Shown one piece after another: positions 42,078 through 54,051 of a stretch of DNA of 64,000 nt. Source of the stretch: Streptomyces caniscabiei (lineage in GTDB: Bacteria > Actinomycetota > Actinomycetes > Streptomycetales > Streptomycetaceae); NCBI RefSeq assembly GCF_014930365.1, contig NZ_JABXWI010000004.1:496001-560000 (forward strand). Direction: 5' to 3'. The number at the start of each line of letters is the position of its first letter. Position 1 is the stretch's first letter. The position numbers and the translations under genes were made by a program. The notes below the pieces were generated by a model, which had not been told where the DNA came from, did not search any database, and saw only the letters and a list, made by a program, of their open reading frames with translations.

Positions 42078-43618
42078 CCGGTGCGTCTCCTCTCCCTCAG
42101 CAGTCCTTCGGCGACGATGCGGCTGCCCAGTACACAGGCGACCGTGCCGAGGCCCGGCCATGTCGTGTCGCCGGCCAGCCACAGGCCGGGGCCGCCGAGG
42201 TCGTGCGGTACGGCGTGCTGGTTGGTGTTGGCGAGGCGCTGGCGCACACCGCCGACGGCTCCCTCCGGGCGGAAGCCGAACCGTTCGTAGCTGCGGGGCG
42301 TTCCCGTCTCGGCGAACACGGCCCGCTCCCCGAGCCGCGGGTACGCCCGCCGGGCGAGGGCGAGGAGTCGTTCCCCGGCCTCCTTCTTGCGTTGCCCGTA
42401 CTCCGCCGCGTCGAGGCCGCGCCAGTCGGCGAGGTCGGTGTGGGTCGAGAGCATCACGGCCCGATGGCCGGACGGCGCGCTGAGGGTGTCGCCGGGCGCG
42501 GAGACGGAGACGAACATGTTGTTGCCGTCGCCCAGGGGACGGTCGTAGGAGTGCAACAGTTGATGATGCGTCAACTCCTGTTCCACGACCTCCGATTCGG
42601 GGACGCCGAGAAAGGCGACGACCGCGCCGCCGACGGCGTCCGCGTCGCGCTCCAGATAGGCGCGCAGCCTGCGGGCCACGGGCAGTCCCGCGCAGATGGT
42701 CGCGGTGGTGGCCACCGGGACCGCGCACACGATCCGCCGGGCGCGGAACGCTCCTTGACGGGCCGTCACCTCGTATGCGCCGGGCGTGCCCCGGACCCGG
42801 GAGACGCGGCAGGCGGTGCGGAGCGTGCCGCCCAGTTCTCGGTACCGGGCGACCAGCACACGCCAGAAGCCGTGCATGCCGCCGTGGTGTCTGCTGAGGC
42901 CCGCGCCCCGGATGGTCACCCCGAGCGCCGCGTTGATGAGGGGCGCGTCGTCGACCCCCGTGTGGACGGTGTCCTCGACCAGCATGGCGAGCAGTCCGAC
43001 CAGCGCGGGGTCCCCGCGCAGACCGTGGTCGCGCAGCGCGTCACCCAGGGTCCGGTTCAGATGGCGGGCGTACGGAAGCCCCGACCGGCCCACCGCCCGT
43101 AGGTCGTGGAGGGCGTCGGCGGGACCACGGATCGGCAGCCGTACGCCTGCCCGGCTGGCCCGCCAGAAGGTGTCGGCGAGCCGGTCGAGCAGCTCCCAGA
43201 ACGCGCGGTGCCGATCGCTGTCACCGAGTCGGCGCAGCCGTTCGGCGTGCCAGGCGGCCCGGTCGCGATGGAGCACGACCTGACGGTCCGGCAGATGAGC
43301 ACGGTAGCCCGGGAGTTCCTCGGCGAGCAGCGGTGGAATTCCGACCGTGGTGAGGAGTTCGCCGCCGACACCTCCGGGACCGAAGTCGACGAGCGTGGTC
43401 GCGCCGACGTCGAAGGAGAATCCGCGTTTGCGGTAGTAGCCGGCGCAGCCGCCCGCGTGACCGTGCGCCTCCAGCACGATCGTGGAGAGGCCCGCCCGTT
43501 GCAGGCGCAGCGCGGTGGCCATGCCGGCCATACCGCCGCCGATCACCACCACCTCAGTGCACCCGTCGCCCCAACCGGGCTTCGCCCGGGACCCGTTCTG
43601 AACAATCGTTCTGAACAT
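42074..43618 (-). CDS. CrtI/CrtO-like FAD oxidoreductase
   Basis: A 514-residue phytoene-desaturase-superfamily flavoprotein. The FAD fold is VVVIGGGMAGMATALRLQRA followed by GHAGGCAGYYRKRGFSFDVG, and the C-terminal FAD motif is LWLAGDTTWPGLGTVACVLG. The closest functional groups are carotenoid desaturases/ketolases and retinol-saturase-like enzymes. No phytoene synthase or GGPP synthase gene is nearby, so a complete carotenoid pathway is not encoded here. The start at the ATG 43618 lies inside an operator-like repeat; a GTG in the VVV just before the FAD motif is the alternative. It is first in the operon ending with the TetR gene. Confidence 0.82.
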   Translation of the reverse strand: MFRTIVQNGSRAKPGWGDGCTEVVVIGGGMAGMATALRLQRAGLSTIVLEAHGHAGGCAGYYRKRGFSFDVGATTLVDFGPGGVGGELLTTVGIPPLLAEELPGYRAHLPDRQVVLHRDRAAWHAERLRRLGDSDRHRAFWELLDRLADTFWRASRAGVRLPIRGPADALHDLRAVGRSGLPYARHLNRTLGDALRDHGLRGDPALVGLLAMLVEDTVHTGVDDAPLINAALGVTIRGAGLSRHHGGMHGFWRVLVARYRELGGTLRTACRVSRVRGTPGAYEVTARQGAFRARRIVCAVPVATTATICAGLPVARRLRAYLERDADAVGGAVVAFLGVPESEVVEQELTHHQLLHSYDRPLGDGNNMFVSVSAPGDTLSAPSGHRAVMLSTHTDLADWRGLDAAEYGQRKKEAGERLLALARRAYPRLGERAVFAETGTPRSYERFGFRPEGAVGGVRQRLANTNQHAVPHDLGGPGLWLAGDTTWPGLGTVACVLGSRIVAEGLLRERRRTG

Positions 43619-43628
43619 CCGTTCAGAG
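43595..43628. promoter_or_regulatory. Repeated TetR-type operator over the operon start
   Basis: GTTCTGAAC occurs at 43595-43603 and again at 43608-43616. An inverted half GTTCAG at 43621-43626 makes the perfect repeat CTGAAC-ATCC-GTTCAG (43611-43626). GTTCTGAAC is itself palindromic. The ATG of the oxidoreductase (43618-43616) sits inside the cluster. This is the best candidate for the binding site of the operon's own TetR protein. Confidence 0.6.
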
Positions 43629-43758
43629 TGGGACAGTTCATGCTCCGCGTCAATGGTTCGGGCATGTGCGAAGAGACTCGTGGGAACCGCTCACGCCGGG
43701 ATTGCGTACCTCTGTACGATCACCGGTCACACACGGGGTACCGCGGTGGAGGGGGCGG

Positions 43759-44618
43759 GTGTTGGACGACAGAGCAGCTGGACGAAGAGGTCGTTGGCGG
43801 CTGAGGGCCGCCGCGTCGGGGGCCGCCGCCGCGGTGTTCCTCGGCGGTTGCAGCGCGGACGCGGCGGAGCGGTCGGGCGAGCCCGGGACCAAGGCGTCCG
43901 GGTCGGCGGCACCTTCCGCTTCCGCGTCCGGGCAGTCGGCGGGCGAGGACGCGGAGCCGACGGCGACACCGTCCACCGCACCGTTCACGGCGGCCCCGGA
44001 CCGCGTACCGCGTGGGCGGAAGGACGGTGCCGCGTTGGCGGAGGCGGTCGCGATGCGGCCGCAGGACTGGGGTTCCGGTTTCGAGGCCCGGCCGCTCGCC
44101 CGCAGTGCCGAGGGAACCATCGCCGTGCTCGACGACGAGTGCCGCTGGCAGCGCCGCCCGCTCCCCGGCGACGTACTGGCGTCCCTGTCGCTCTACAGCC
44201 AACTGCCCGGCACCGGAAAGCGCGGCACGGTCAGGGTGACCGCGACGGTGACGGTGCACACGGGGGTGCCCGACGCCGACGACCATGTGTCGGCGACGTT
44301 GGAGGAGGCGCTGCGCTGCCCCGAGCAGCAGGTCCGCGCCGACGAACGGATCGCCGGACTGATGTCCGTGGGCACCCCGCGAGGCATGCGCGGCAACAAC
44401 TACGCCGACGACTCGGTCCTGGAGACCGGCGTCTATCTCATCGGCACCGGCAAGGCGGACTACCGCTGGATGGTCACCCGGCTCGGCCAGGTCACCATGA
44501 CCGTGTCGATCAAGGGCGCGGAGGGCTACACCGTCGACGAACTGGAGCAGTTCATGACGCGCGGTACCACCACCATGCTCCAACGGGTGGCGGACGAGCT
44601 GGGCGGGGGCGAGGGCTG

Positions 44619-44619
<1 letters not shown>
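43759..44619 (+). CDS. Lipoprotein coupled to two receptor kinases
   Basis: A 286-residue protein with a basic N-terminus (RAAGRRGRWRLR), a hydrophobic stretch and the lipobox FLGGC near residue 33. A Ser/Ala/Pro/Thr-rich linker of about 50 residues follows, then a globular domain containing two Cys (DDECRWQRRPL and LEEALRCPEQQ) that could form a disulfide. No known family is recognised. The GTG at 43759 lies directly after GGAGGGGGCGG. Its stop overlaps the first kinase start by one base (TGATG), so the three genes are translationally coupled. A role as extracellular partner or ligand presenter of the kinases is inferred. Confidence 0.8.
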
Positions 44620-47134
<2,515 letters not shown>

Positions 47135-47135
<1 letters not shown>

Positions 47136-49399
47136 TGGAGCCACTGCGCACCGCCGATCCGTCACGGCTGGGCGACTACCGCCTGCTGCGGCGGCTCGGC
47201 GCCGGCGGCATGGGCGTCGTGTTCCTGGCCCGCGCGCCCGGCGGCGCCTACGCCGCGGTCAAGGTCGTCCGGTCGTCCCACGCCGACGACGCCGGATTCC
47301 GGGCCCGGTTCCGCCGCGAGATCGAGGTGGCCCGGCAGGTGGACAGCCCCTGGGTGGTCCCCCTGCTGGACGCGGACGCCGACGCGGAGGATCCGTGGCT
47401 GGCGACCCCGTTCGTACCGGGCCCCTCGCTCTCGGAGGCGCTGGAGGGCCACGGCCCGTGGTCCCCCGCGTCCGTGGCCGTGCTGGGGCTGCGGCTCGCC
47501 GAGGCGCTCGACTCGGTCCACCGGGCGGGCCTGGTGCACCGCGACGTGAAACCGGGGAACGTGCTGCTGGCCCCGGACGGTCCGCGCCTGATCGACTTCG
47601 GTATCGCGCGCTCGCCGGACGGGGCGGCGCTCACCTCCACCGGGGTCATCGTGGGCTCGCCCGGCTTCCTGTCGCCCGAACAGGCACGGGCGCGCGGCGC
47701 GGGGATCGGCCCGCCCAGCGATGTCTTCTCGCTGGGCTGCGTCCTGGCCTTCGCCGCGACCGGGGTCCGCCCGTTCGGCACCGGCGCGGCCGCCGGGGTG
47801 CTGCTGCGCACGGTCTACGACGAGCCCGAGCTGCCCGGTGTCCCGGAAGAGCTGGAGCCGGTCGTACGGGCGTGTCTGGACAAGGATCCGGCGCGCCGGC
47901 CCACCGCCGTCGAGGTCGGTGCGGCGCTGGACGCGGCGGTGACGGCCGATCGGGAGCGGTGGCTGCCGGAGCCGGTGACCCGGCTGATCGTGGAGCGGTC
48001 GGCGGCGGTGCTCGCGATGGGGGCGATCGAGCCGACCCGGGTGAGCGCACCGGCGTCGTCCGCGTCGGCACCGGCCCCGGCATCGGCGGCGGTCCCGGGT
48101 TCCGCGCCGGACGTGGTGACGGTGACGTCGCTCGGCGAGCCGGGGCGCGAGGCCCGGACACAGGACCGGGCTCGGGCCACGAGTCGCCGCGGTTTCCTGG
48201 CACTCGGCTCCACGGGGGCGGCCGGACTGCTGGCGGCCGGCGGCGGCGCCTGGTGGTGGCGGAACCGGGGCGAGCGGAAGCCCGGTGCGGGAGGCCCGCC
48301 GACGTCCGGCACGCGCGCCGACCTCGTCGTGGCCTTCCAGGGCGACCTCTCGGGCGCGACCGGCGAGATCGGGCGGGCCCAGCTCGACGGCGCCCGGCTG
48401 GCCGCCGAGCGTGTGAACGCCGACGACGACCGACCGCTGCGGCTGACGCTGCGCGCGTACGACGACAAGGGCGAGCCCGACCGGACCCTGGACCGGGCGA
48501 CGCGGCTGGCGAAGGACGACCAGGTCCTCGCGGTGCTGGGACCGACCACGAACGCCTGTTTCCTCGCCACGGAGGCCACGTACACCAAGGCCGTACTCCC
48601 CGTGGTCTCCGTGTCGGTGGGCGTGTCGTCGCAGGTCAGGAACGCCGACGCGTCGACGTTCCGTTCGCACGCACAGCTCTCGCCGGAGGAGGAGCTGCTC
48701 GCCGCCCCGTGCAACGTCTATCTGACCGGCGGGGCCGACGCGCGCAAGGTGTTCCTGGTCGAGGACCGGGCCGAGGGCGACTTCGCCTGGTCCTTCTGCA
48801 ACTACATCCAGCGGGCGCTCGGCCGCGACGGCAGGGACACGAGCCTCACGAGTGTCACCGCCGGAACGTTCGACCACACCGCGCTCGCCGCGCGGGTCGT
48901 CGCGTCCGGGTCGGACGCGGTCGTCTTCAGCGGCGGGCAGGAACGAGCGGGCGCCTTCGCCGCCGCGCTGCGCGAGGCGGGGTTCTCGGGAGCCCGGGTC
49001 GCCACCCAACGGGCGTTCGGTCCACGGTTCTTGAAGCGCGCGGGCCGGGCGGCCGACGGCTGGGTCCTCGCCACCACCTTCATCGATCCGACGGCGACCC
49101 CGGCGGCCCGCTCGTTCACCGAGAAGTACGAGGCCCGGTACGGGGAGCGGCCCGGCCGGTACGCGGCGGAGGCGTACGACGCGGTGCTGTTCCTGGCCGA
49201 GGCGTGCACCGACGGGAAGGCGGCCCTGCGGGAGCGCGGCGCGATCGTACGCCGTATGCGGGAGGTCTCCTACGCCGGCATCAGCCGGACCGTCGCGTAC
49301 ACCCCGGACGCCGGATACAACCACGACGCGTTGTTCCTGTACCGCGTAGCCGAAGGGGAGTTCGACTTCCTGGGGCAGTACCAGCGGGCGAAGGTGTGA
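47135..49399 (+). CDS. Ser/Thr receptor kinase fused to ABC-type ligand-binding domain (copy 2)
   Basis: A 754-residue paralogue of the preceding kinase. The kinase domain keeps [11 protein letters not shown], Lys in [14 protein letters not shown] near residue 135 and LIDFGIA. Its linker is shorter (about 270-345). The membrane anchor begins [20 protein letters not shown] near residue 350, which reads like a twin-arginine signal in the middle of the protein. The C-terminal binding domain ([40 protein letters not shown]) is intact and differs clearly from copy 1, so a different ligand is likely. It is the last gene of the lipoprotein-kinase-kinase operon. Confidence 0.9.
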
Positions 49400-49472
49400 C
49401 GGCGGCGGTCGGACCGGGGGCCAGGGTCGAGAGTGGTCATCGGGCCCGGTCCCGAGGGGCTATCGTGCCTTC

Positions 49473-50405
49473 ATGTCGCAGGATTTGATTCGTATCGTCT
49501 CCCGAGACTCGCCCATGGCTCTGGCGCAGGTGGAGCGCGTACGCGCCGAACTCGCCGTGCTCCACCCGGCGCTGCGCACCGAGGTGGTCCCCGTGAAGAC
49601 GACCGGGGACAAGTGGATGGGCGATCTCTCCCAGGTCGAGGGCAAGGGGGCCTTCACCAAGGAGGTCGACGCCGCGCTCGTCGCGGGCGAGGCCGATCTC
49701 GCGGTGCACTGCGTGAAGGACATCCCGGCCGACCGGCCCCTCCCGGCCGGCACGATGTTCGCGGCGTTCCTGAAGCGGGACGACATCCGGGACGCGCTCG
49801 TGGACCCCGCCGGGCGCACCCTGGACGAGCTGCCCGCCGGAACCCGTATCGGCACCTCCTCCGTACGGCGTACCGCGCAACTGGCCGCCTCCCACCCGCA
49901 CTTGGACTGTGTGCCGTTCCGCGGCAACGCCAACCGCAGGCTGGAGAAGCTGGCCGCGGGCGAGGCGGACGCGCTGCTGCTGGCCGTCTCCGGGCTGGAG
50001 CGGATCGGCCGTGCGGACGTGATCAGCGAGATCCTGTCCGTCGAGACGATGATGCCCCCCATCGGCGCGGGCGTGCTGGCCCTCCAGTGCCGGGAGGGCG
50101 ACACCGACACCATCGACACGGTCAGTGGGCTCGGTGATCCCGACACCCACCGCGAGACCCTCGCCGAGCGGATGTTCCTGCATGTGCTGCAGGGCCACTG
50201 CAACAGCCCCATCGCCGGGTTCGCCCGCACCGACCGCGGCGGCGAACTCTCCCTGCGGGCCTCGGTGTTCACCCCCGACGGCAAGACCGTCCTCAACGCC
50301 CACGAGTGGGCGGGCCGCCTCGACCCCGCGACCCTGGGCACCTCCGTCGCGGTGGCCCTCCTCCGTCAGGGCGCCCGCGACCTCATCGACGGCATCGCGC
50401 ACTGA
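49473..50405 (+). CDS. hemC: Porphobilinogen deaminase (hydroxymethylbilane synthase), stand-alone copy
   Basis: A 310-residue protein with the N-terminal [20 protein letters not shown] and [20 protein letters not shown] followed by [16 protein letters not shown], all conserved deaminase motifs, and [16 protein letters not shown]. The dipyrromethane-bearing Cys lies in [11 protein letters not shown], although the surrounding residues differ from the usual GGCQVPIG. The family joins four porphobilinogens into hydroxymethylbilane. No other haem gene is adjacent, so this is probably a second copy beside a main hem cluster elsewhere. Whether it makes a special tetrapyrrole or is redundant cannot be told. 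Confidence 0.88.
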   Translation: MSQDLIRIVSRDSPMALAQVERVRAELAVLHPALRTEVVPVKTTGDKWMGDLSQVEGKGAFTKEVDAALVAGEADLAVHCVKDIPADRPLPAGTMFAAFLKRDDIRDALVDPAGRTLDELPAGTRIGTSSVRRTAQLAASHPHLDCVPFRGNANRRLEKLAAGEADALLLAVSGLERIGRADVISEILSVETMMPPIGAGVLALQCREGDTDTIDTVSGLGDPDTHRETLAERMFLHVLQGHCNSPIAGFARTDRGGELSLRASVFTPDGKTVLNAHEWAGRLDPATLGTSVAVALLRQGARDLIDGIAH

Positions 50406-50450
50406 TCCGCGACGACCGCGCCGACTCCTCTCCGACGCCTGGCCGGGCGG

Positions 50451-51008
50451 TCAGTCGAGTCGGCGGGCCAGTACCTGGCCCGGCCAGGTGCCGGAGAGGA
50501 AGGGCGTGGTCCGGGTGAAGCCGTTGCGTTCGTAGAACGCGACGAGGCGACCGCCGTCGCCCGCCCAGCAGTCGACGCGGAGGAGTTCCACGCCGGCGCG
50601 ACGGGTTTCGTCGACGGCGTGGGAGAGCAGGGCCGCGCCGATGCCGTGACCGGCGTGCCGGCGGTCGGAGACGAGGAGGCGGACGTAGCGCTCGGGTTCG
50701 TCGGCCGGGGGGATCGGCATCTGCGGGCTGGGGCCGGAGTCCAGGACGAGGGCCCCGACGGGTGTGCCGTCCCACTCCGCGATGTACGGGGCGTTCTCGG
50801 TCGTGTAGCGATCGATCCGTGACGGTCCGTCGGGTCGCGCCGAGTACGGGATGGTGCCCCATTGTTCGGTGTTGCCGCGCGCGTTCATCCAGGCCACCGC
50901 CGCGTCGAGCATACGGAGGATGGCGGGCGCGTCGGCCGGGCCGCCGGGCCTGATCCGCAGGGATCCGGGGGCTTCGGGGGTGGGGGGAGTGTGAGGGGTG
51001 TGGGTCAC
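50451..51008 (-). CDS. GNAT N-acetyltransferase
   Basis: A 185-residue acetyltransferase. The N-terminal strand-helix LRIRPGGPADAPAILRMLDA is followed by the acetyl-CoA loop RRHAGHGIGAALLSHAVDET and the C-terminal GRLVAFYERNGFTRTTPF, all standard for GNAT enzymes. The substrate is unknown. The GTG start at 51008 overlaps the stop of the enoyl-CoA hydratase-type gene (GTGA), so the two are co-translated. Confidence 0.88.
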   Translation of the reverse strand: MTHTPHTPPTPEAPGSLRIRPGGPADAPAILRMLDAAVAWMNARGNTEQWGTIPYSARPDGPSRIDRYTTENAPYIAEWDGTPVGALVLDSGPSPQMPIPPADEPERYVRLLVSDRRHAGHGIGAALLSHAVDETRRAGVELLRVDCWAGDGGRLVAFYERNGFTRTTPFLSGTWPGQVLARRLD

Positions 51009-52090
51009 GTCGGCAGCCTAGGTGTTGTCGTGTTCGGTGCGACCGGGCCGAGGCCGAGTTCGCGGTCGCCGAGCGGGGCGAAGAAGCGGTTCACGTCGGC
51101 GTCGGTGACGTCGGAGAGCGTGGCCGGGGTCCAGCGGGGGCGGCGGTCCTTGTCGATGACCTGGGCCCGGATGCCCTCGACGAGGTCGGCGGTGGCCAGC
51201 GCGGCGCAGGAGACGCGGTACTCCTGGTCCAGCGCCTCTTCCAGGGAGCCGAGGACCCGGGCCCGCCGCACGGCGGTGAGGGTGACCTTGACCGCGGTGG
51301 GGGACTTGACCAGCAGGGTCTCGGCGGTCTCCTTCGCCGCCGGATCGCCGTGGGCGAGCAGTCGGCGGACGATCTCCTCGGCCGTGTGTGCGGCGAAACA
51401 GGCGTCGATCCAGTCCCGCCGCTCAGCCAACTCACCCGGCGGCGCCTGCCGTACGTGCCGTGCGACGGCTTCCCGGACGGGCAGGGCGGCGAGGTCGTCC
51501 AGGAGCGCGCCGAGCGACGCGGACGGTACGTAGTGGTCGGCGAGACCGCACAGCAGGGCGTCGCCGGCGCCGACGGCCGCGCCCGTGAGGGCGAGGAGGG
51601 TGCCGAGTTCGCCCGGCGCGAGGGCCAGCAGACGGGTGCCGCCGACGTCCGGGACGAAGCCGATGCCGGTCTCGGGCATGGCGATCCGCGACCGTTCGGT
51701 GACGATCCGGACCCTGCCGTGCGCGGAGATCCCGACGCCGCCGCCCATCACGATGCCGTCCATGACGGCGACATAGGGCTTGGGGTAGTGGGCGATACGG
51801 GCGTTGAGGTGGTACTCGTCGCGCCAGAACGCGGCCGAGGCGGTGCCGTCCCCGTCGCGGGCGTCGTCGTGCACGACCCGGATGTCGCCGCCCGCGCACA
51901 GTCCGCGCTCCCCCGCGCCGGTGACGACGACGGTCTCCACGGCCGGGTCGTCCTCCCAGGCGGTGAGCGCCTCGTCGATGCGCCGCACCATGGTGTGGTC
52001 GAGGGCGTTGAGGGCCCTCGGGCGGTTGAGGACGATGTGGGCGGCCCGGCCGTTGGTGTGCAGGAGGACGGGCTCCTCGGCGCCGCTCAC
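51005..52090 (-). CDS. Enoyl-CoA hydratase/3-hydroxyisobutyryl-CoA hydrolase-like protein
   Basis: A 361-residue crotonase-superfamily protein. It has AGGDIRVVHDD, GIVMGGGVGISAHGRVRIVT (oxyanion hole) and MPETGIGFVPDVGGTRLLAL, where the Glu and Asp match the 3-hydroxyisobutyryl-CoA hydrolase subgroup. The long C-terminal helical part (residues 230-360, including ALDQEYRVSCAAL and VIDKDRRPRW) also fits that subgroup, which acts in valine breakdown. The GTG at 52090 follows GGGAGGGGA. It is followed by the GNAT gene. Confidence 0.88.
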   Translation of the reverse strand: MSGAEEPVLLHTNGRAAHIVLNRPRALNALDHTMVRRIDEALTAWEDDPAVETVVVTGAGERGLCAGGDIRVVHDDARDGDGTASAAFWRDEYHLNARIAHYPKPYVAVMDGIVMGGGVGISAHGRVRIVTERSRIAMPETGIGFVPDVGGTRLLALAPGELGTLLALTGAAVGAGDALLCGLADHYVPSASLGALLDDLAALPVREAVARHVRQAPPGELAERRDWIDACFAAHTAEEIVRRLLAHGDPAAKETAETLLVKSPTAVKVTLTAVRRARVLGSLEEALDQEYRVSCAALATADLVEGIRAQVIDKDRRPRWTPATLSDVTDADVNRFFAPLGDRELGLGPVAPNTTTPRLPT

Positions 52091-52334
52091 CTGTCCCCTC
52101 CCGCCCGACGTCGGGTCACGTTCCCTTGGACACGCATGATCTGGTCGTTCCTTCCGGCTCCGAACCGGCGACCGCCCGTCATGAGACGGACCCCGCTCCC
52201 CGCTGGAGCCGGGCGGGCACGGTCACCGGCGACGCCCTGAGCTTGCCGCTACCCGGGCCCGTCGAGCCTACTCGCACATGATCACCGGCCGACCGCGAGC
52301 TCCCGGGCCCGCGAGGGGAGGCGCGGTCGGCGGG

Positions 52335-52590
52335 TCAGCCCGTGCCGACCGCCCCACGGGCGTCCACCTCCGCCGACAGCGCGTGCGCGGCCCCGTCGAC
52401 CGCCTCCACCGCGCCCTGCCGGTCGAGGCGGAACAGCAGGGTGCCACTGGCCTGGGTCCAGGTGCGGGCCTGCGGGGTGTGGCCCACGGAGGAGAAGAAG
52501 ACGCCGGTCCTCTTCTCCCGGGCGGCGACGCCGTGCAGTTGCTGCACGGTGGGACGACCGGTGGGCTTGCCCTTCAGGCAGTTCCCGCTT
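52335..52590 (-). pseudogene. C-terminal remnant of an Mrr-type restriction endonuclease
   Basis: The minus strand reads VQQLHGVAAREKRTGVFFSS, VGHTPQARTWTQASGTLLFR and LDRQGAVEAVDGAAHALSAE, which match the end of the Mrr catalytic domain family (QLHG, GVFFS, YTPQA, LFRxD). Only about 80 codons survive. The upstream nuclease part, with its PD-(D/E)XK residues, is missing because the methyltransferase gene ends immediately before. No start codon is available. Confidence 0.6.
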
Positions 52591-52593
52591 TCG

Positions 52594-53448
52594 TCACCGC
52601 TTCCGTTTCCGCCAGATCCTGATCTCGGTCGCCGGAAGGCGCTCCGCGAAACGGCCGTCGGGGGCCGTGGACGCCAGCAACGTCCGCAGGTCCCGCTCGA
52701 AGTCCGGCAGTCCGTCGCCGAACAGGTGGGGCGCGGAATCGGATCGGGAGAACGCCCACGCGACGATGTCGTCCCGGGAACGGGTGACGATCTGCCCCGC
52801 CGGCACGACCAGGCGCGTGAGGTCCTCGAAGCCGGCACGCTCGATGATCGCCGCCTCTCCCCCGGGCGTGCCGTCGACCAGGACGCCCTGCCCCGCGCGC
52901 CGCACCGGGCCCAGACAGCGGCGTACCAGCTCCCGGATCCGGTCGTACGGTGGCGCGGGCGCCGACAGCGGCGGCAGGGGTGCGGGGACCGGCTCGGGGT
53001 GCGGCCCGTGCAGGTCGCTGACGTGGACGAGCGCGCCGTCCGGCTCCAGCATCCGCAGCACGGTGGCCGCGACCCGGTCCCGGTCCGTCCAGTGGAAGGA
53101 CTGTGCGAAGACCACGGCCCGGAAGGTCCCGAGCCCCGCCGGCAGGTCCTCGGCGCGGGCGGCCACCCAGCGCGCGTTGGTCACTCCCAGGCGTCGGGCG
53201 CGGCGCTCGGCCTCGGCCAGCATGTCCTCGTCGGGATCGACGCCGACGGCCTCCGTGACGTATCGCGCCATCGGCAGCAGCACGGTCCCGGGTCCGCAGC
53301 CGACGTCGAGGAGCCGGCCGCGACCGTCCAGTCCGAGGGCTCCGGCGAGGACGTCCGCGAAACCGGGGGCGTACGGAAGCCGCCCCCGCTCGTAGTACGC
53401 CGCGCTCCCCCGGAAGAGCGTGGGGTCCCACTCCCATCCGTCCGGCAC
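52594..53448 (-). CDS. Class I SAM-dependent methyltransferase
   Basis: A 284-residue methyltransferase with motif I LLDVGCGPGTVLLPMARYVT, an acidic motif II in AVGVDPDEDML, and VVFAQSFHWTDRDRV after it, typical of the UbiE/COQ5-like small-molecule group. The target is unknown. The GTG at 53448 has GGGAGG four bases upstream. It is followed directly by the nuclease remnant, so it could be a left-over of a larger locus. The sequence itself looks intact and does not resemble DNA methyltransferases. Confidence 0.85.
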   Translation of the reverse strand: MPDGWEWDPTLFRGSAAYYERGRLPYAPGFADVLAGALGLDGRGRLLDVGCGPGTVLLPMARYVTEAVGVDPDEDMLAEAERRARRLGVTNARWVAARAEDLPAGLGTFRAVVFAQSFHWTDRDRVAATVLRMLEPDGALVHVSDLHGPHPEPVPAPLPPLSAPAPPYDRIRELVRRCLGPVRRAGQGVLVDGTPGGEAAIIERAGFEDLTRLVVPAGQIVTRSRDDIVAWAFSRSDSAPHLFGDGLPDFERDLRTLLASTAPDGRFAERLPATEIRIWRKRKR

Positions 53449-53615
53449 GCCGCCTCCCTTACCTCTCCGCTCACCGCCTCCCGGTGCCGGAGCGGGCTGC
53501 TCCCATAGGTTCCGTCGAACTCCGCCAGGTTCCGTCGAACTCCTCACCGTACGGGCCGTGCCCGACACCGTACGGCCGTGGCCCGCCACGGACTCGGCCG
53601 TAGCCCGATGTGGTG

Positions 53616-53834
53616 TCAGGCGCCGAAGCCGAGCAGGGCGACCTCCAACGGGAGTGCGGGGCGCTCGGGGAGGGCCGGAGGCGCTTCTCCACGGCTGGTG
53701 TGGGTGGGCGGGACGGCACGGAGTGCCTTTATCCCGTCGGCGGCCCATCCCGCGTCCGTCGGAGGCAGCGACAGGGTCATGCGCCGGCCGTCGGCCAGCG
53801 TGGTCTCGATCGTGCCCGGGTCGTTCGTCGTCAT
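53616..53834 (-). CDS. Small protein of 72 residues, unknown
   Basis: A short gene whose ATG at 53834 is preceded by a strong GGAGGTGG ribosome site. The product starts TTNDPGTIETTLADGRRMTL and ends EVALLGFGA. No signal, membrane segment or known motif is visible. The N-terminal half looks like two beta strands; the middle is Pro/Ala-rich. It is divergent from the DUF574 methyltransferase gene, 217 bases away, and about 170 bases upstream of the methyltransferase at 53448. Confidence 0.6.
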   Translation of the reverse strand: MTTNDPGTIETTLADGRRMTLSLPPTDAGWAADGIKALRAVPPTHTSRGEAPPALPERPALPLEVALLGFGA

Positions 53835-54051
53835 GGCAACCCACCTCCGTCGCAGGCCGGATGCGTCCGGCCTCACCCGATGGACGCGCGGCGCCGCCCG
53901 AGAAGTTCCCGGGGTGCCCCACCGGACGCGGCCGCGCCGGGAAACGCCTGCTCGGACGTCCCAGAAGTGTGAACTGGCGTACGAGACAAGGGTGTCGGGA
54001 CGTAGGTTGTGTCCGGAACTCCTCGCTTCGGCTGAAAGACGGACGGTAGAC

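Noticed and set aside
42074..43618. Carotenoid biosynthesis cluster
   Set aside because: No phytoene synthase, GGPP synthase or cyclase gene is nearby, so only an oxidoreductase/desaturase pair can be claimed.
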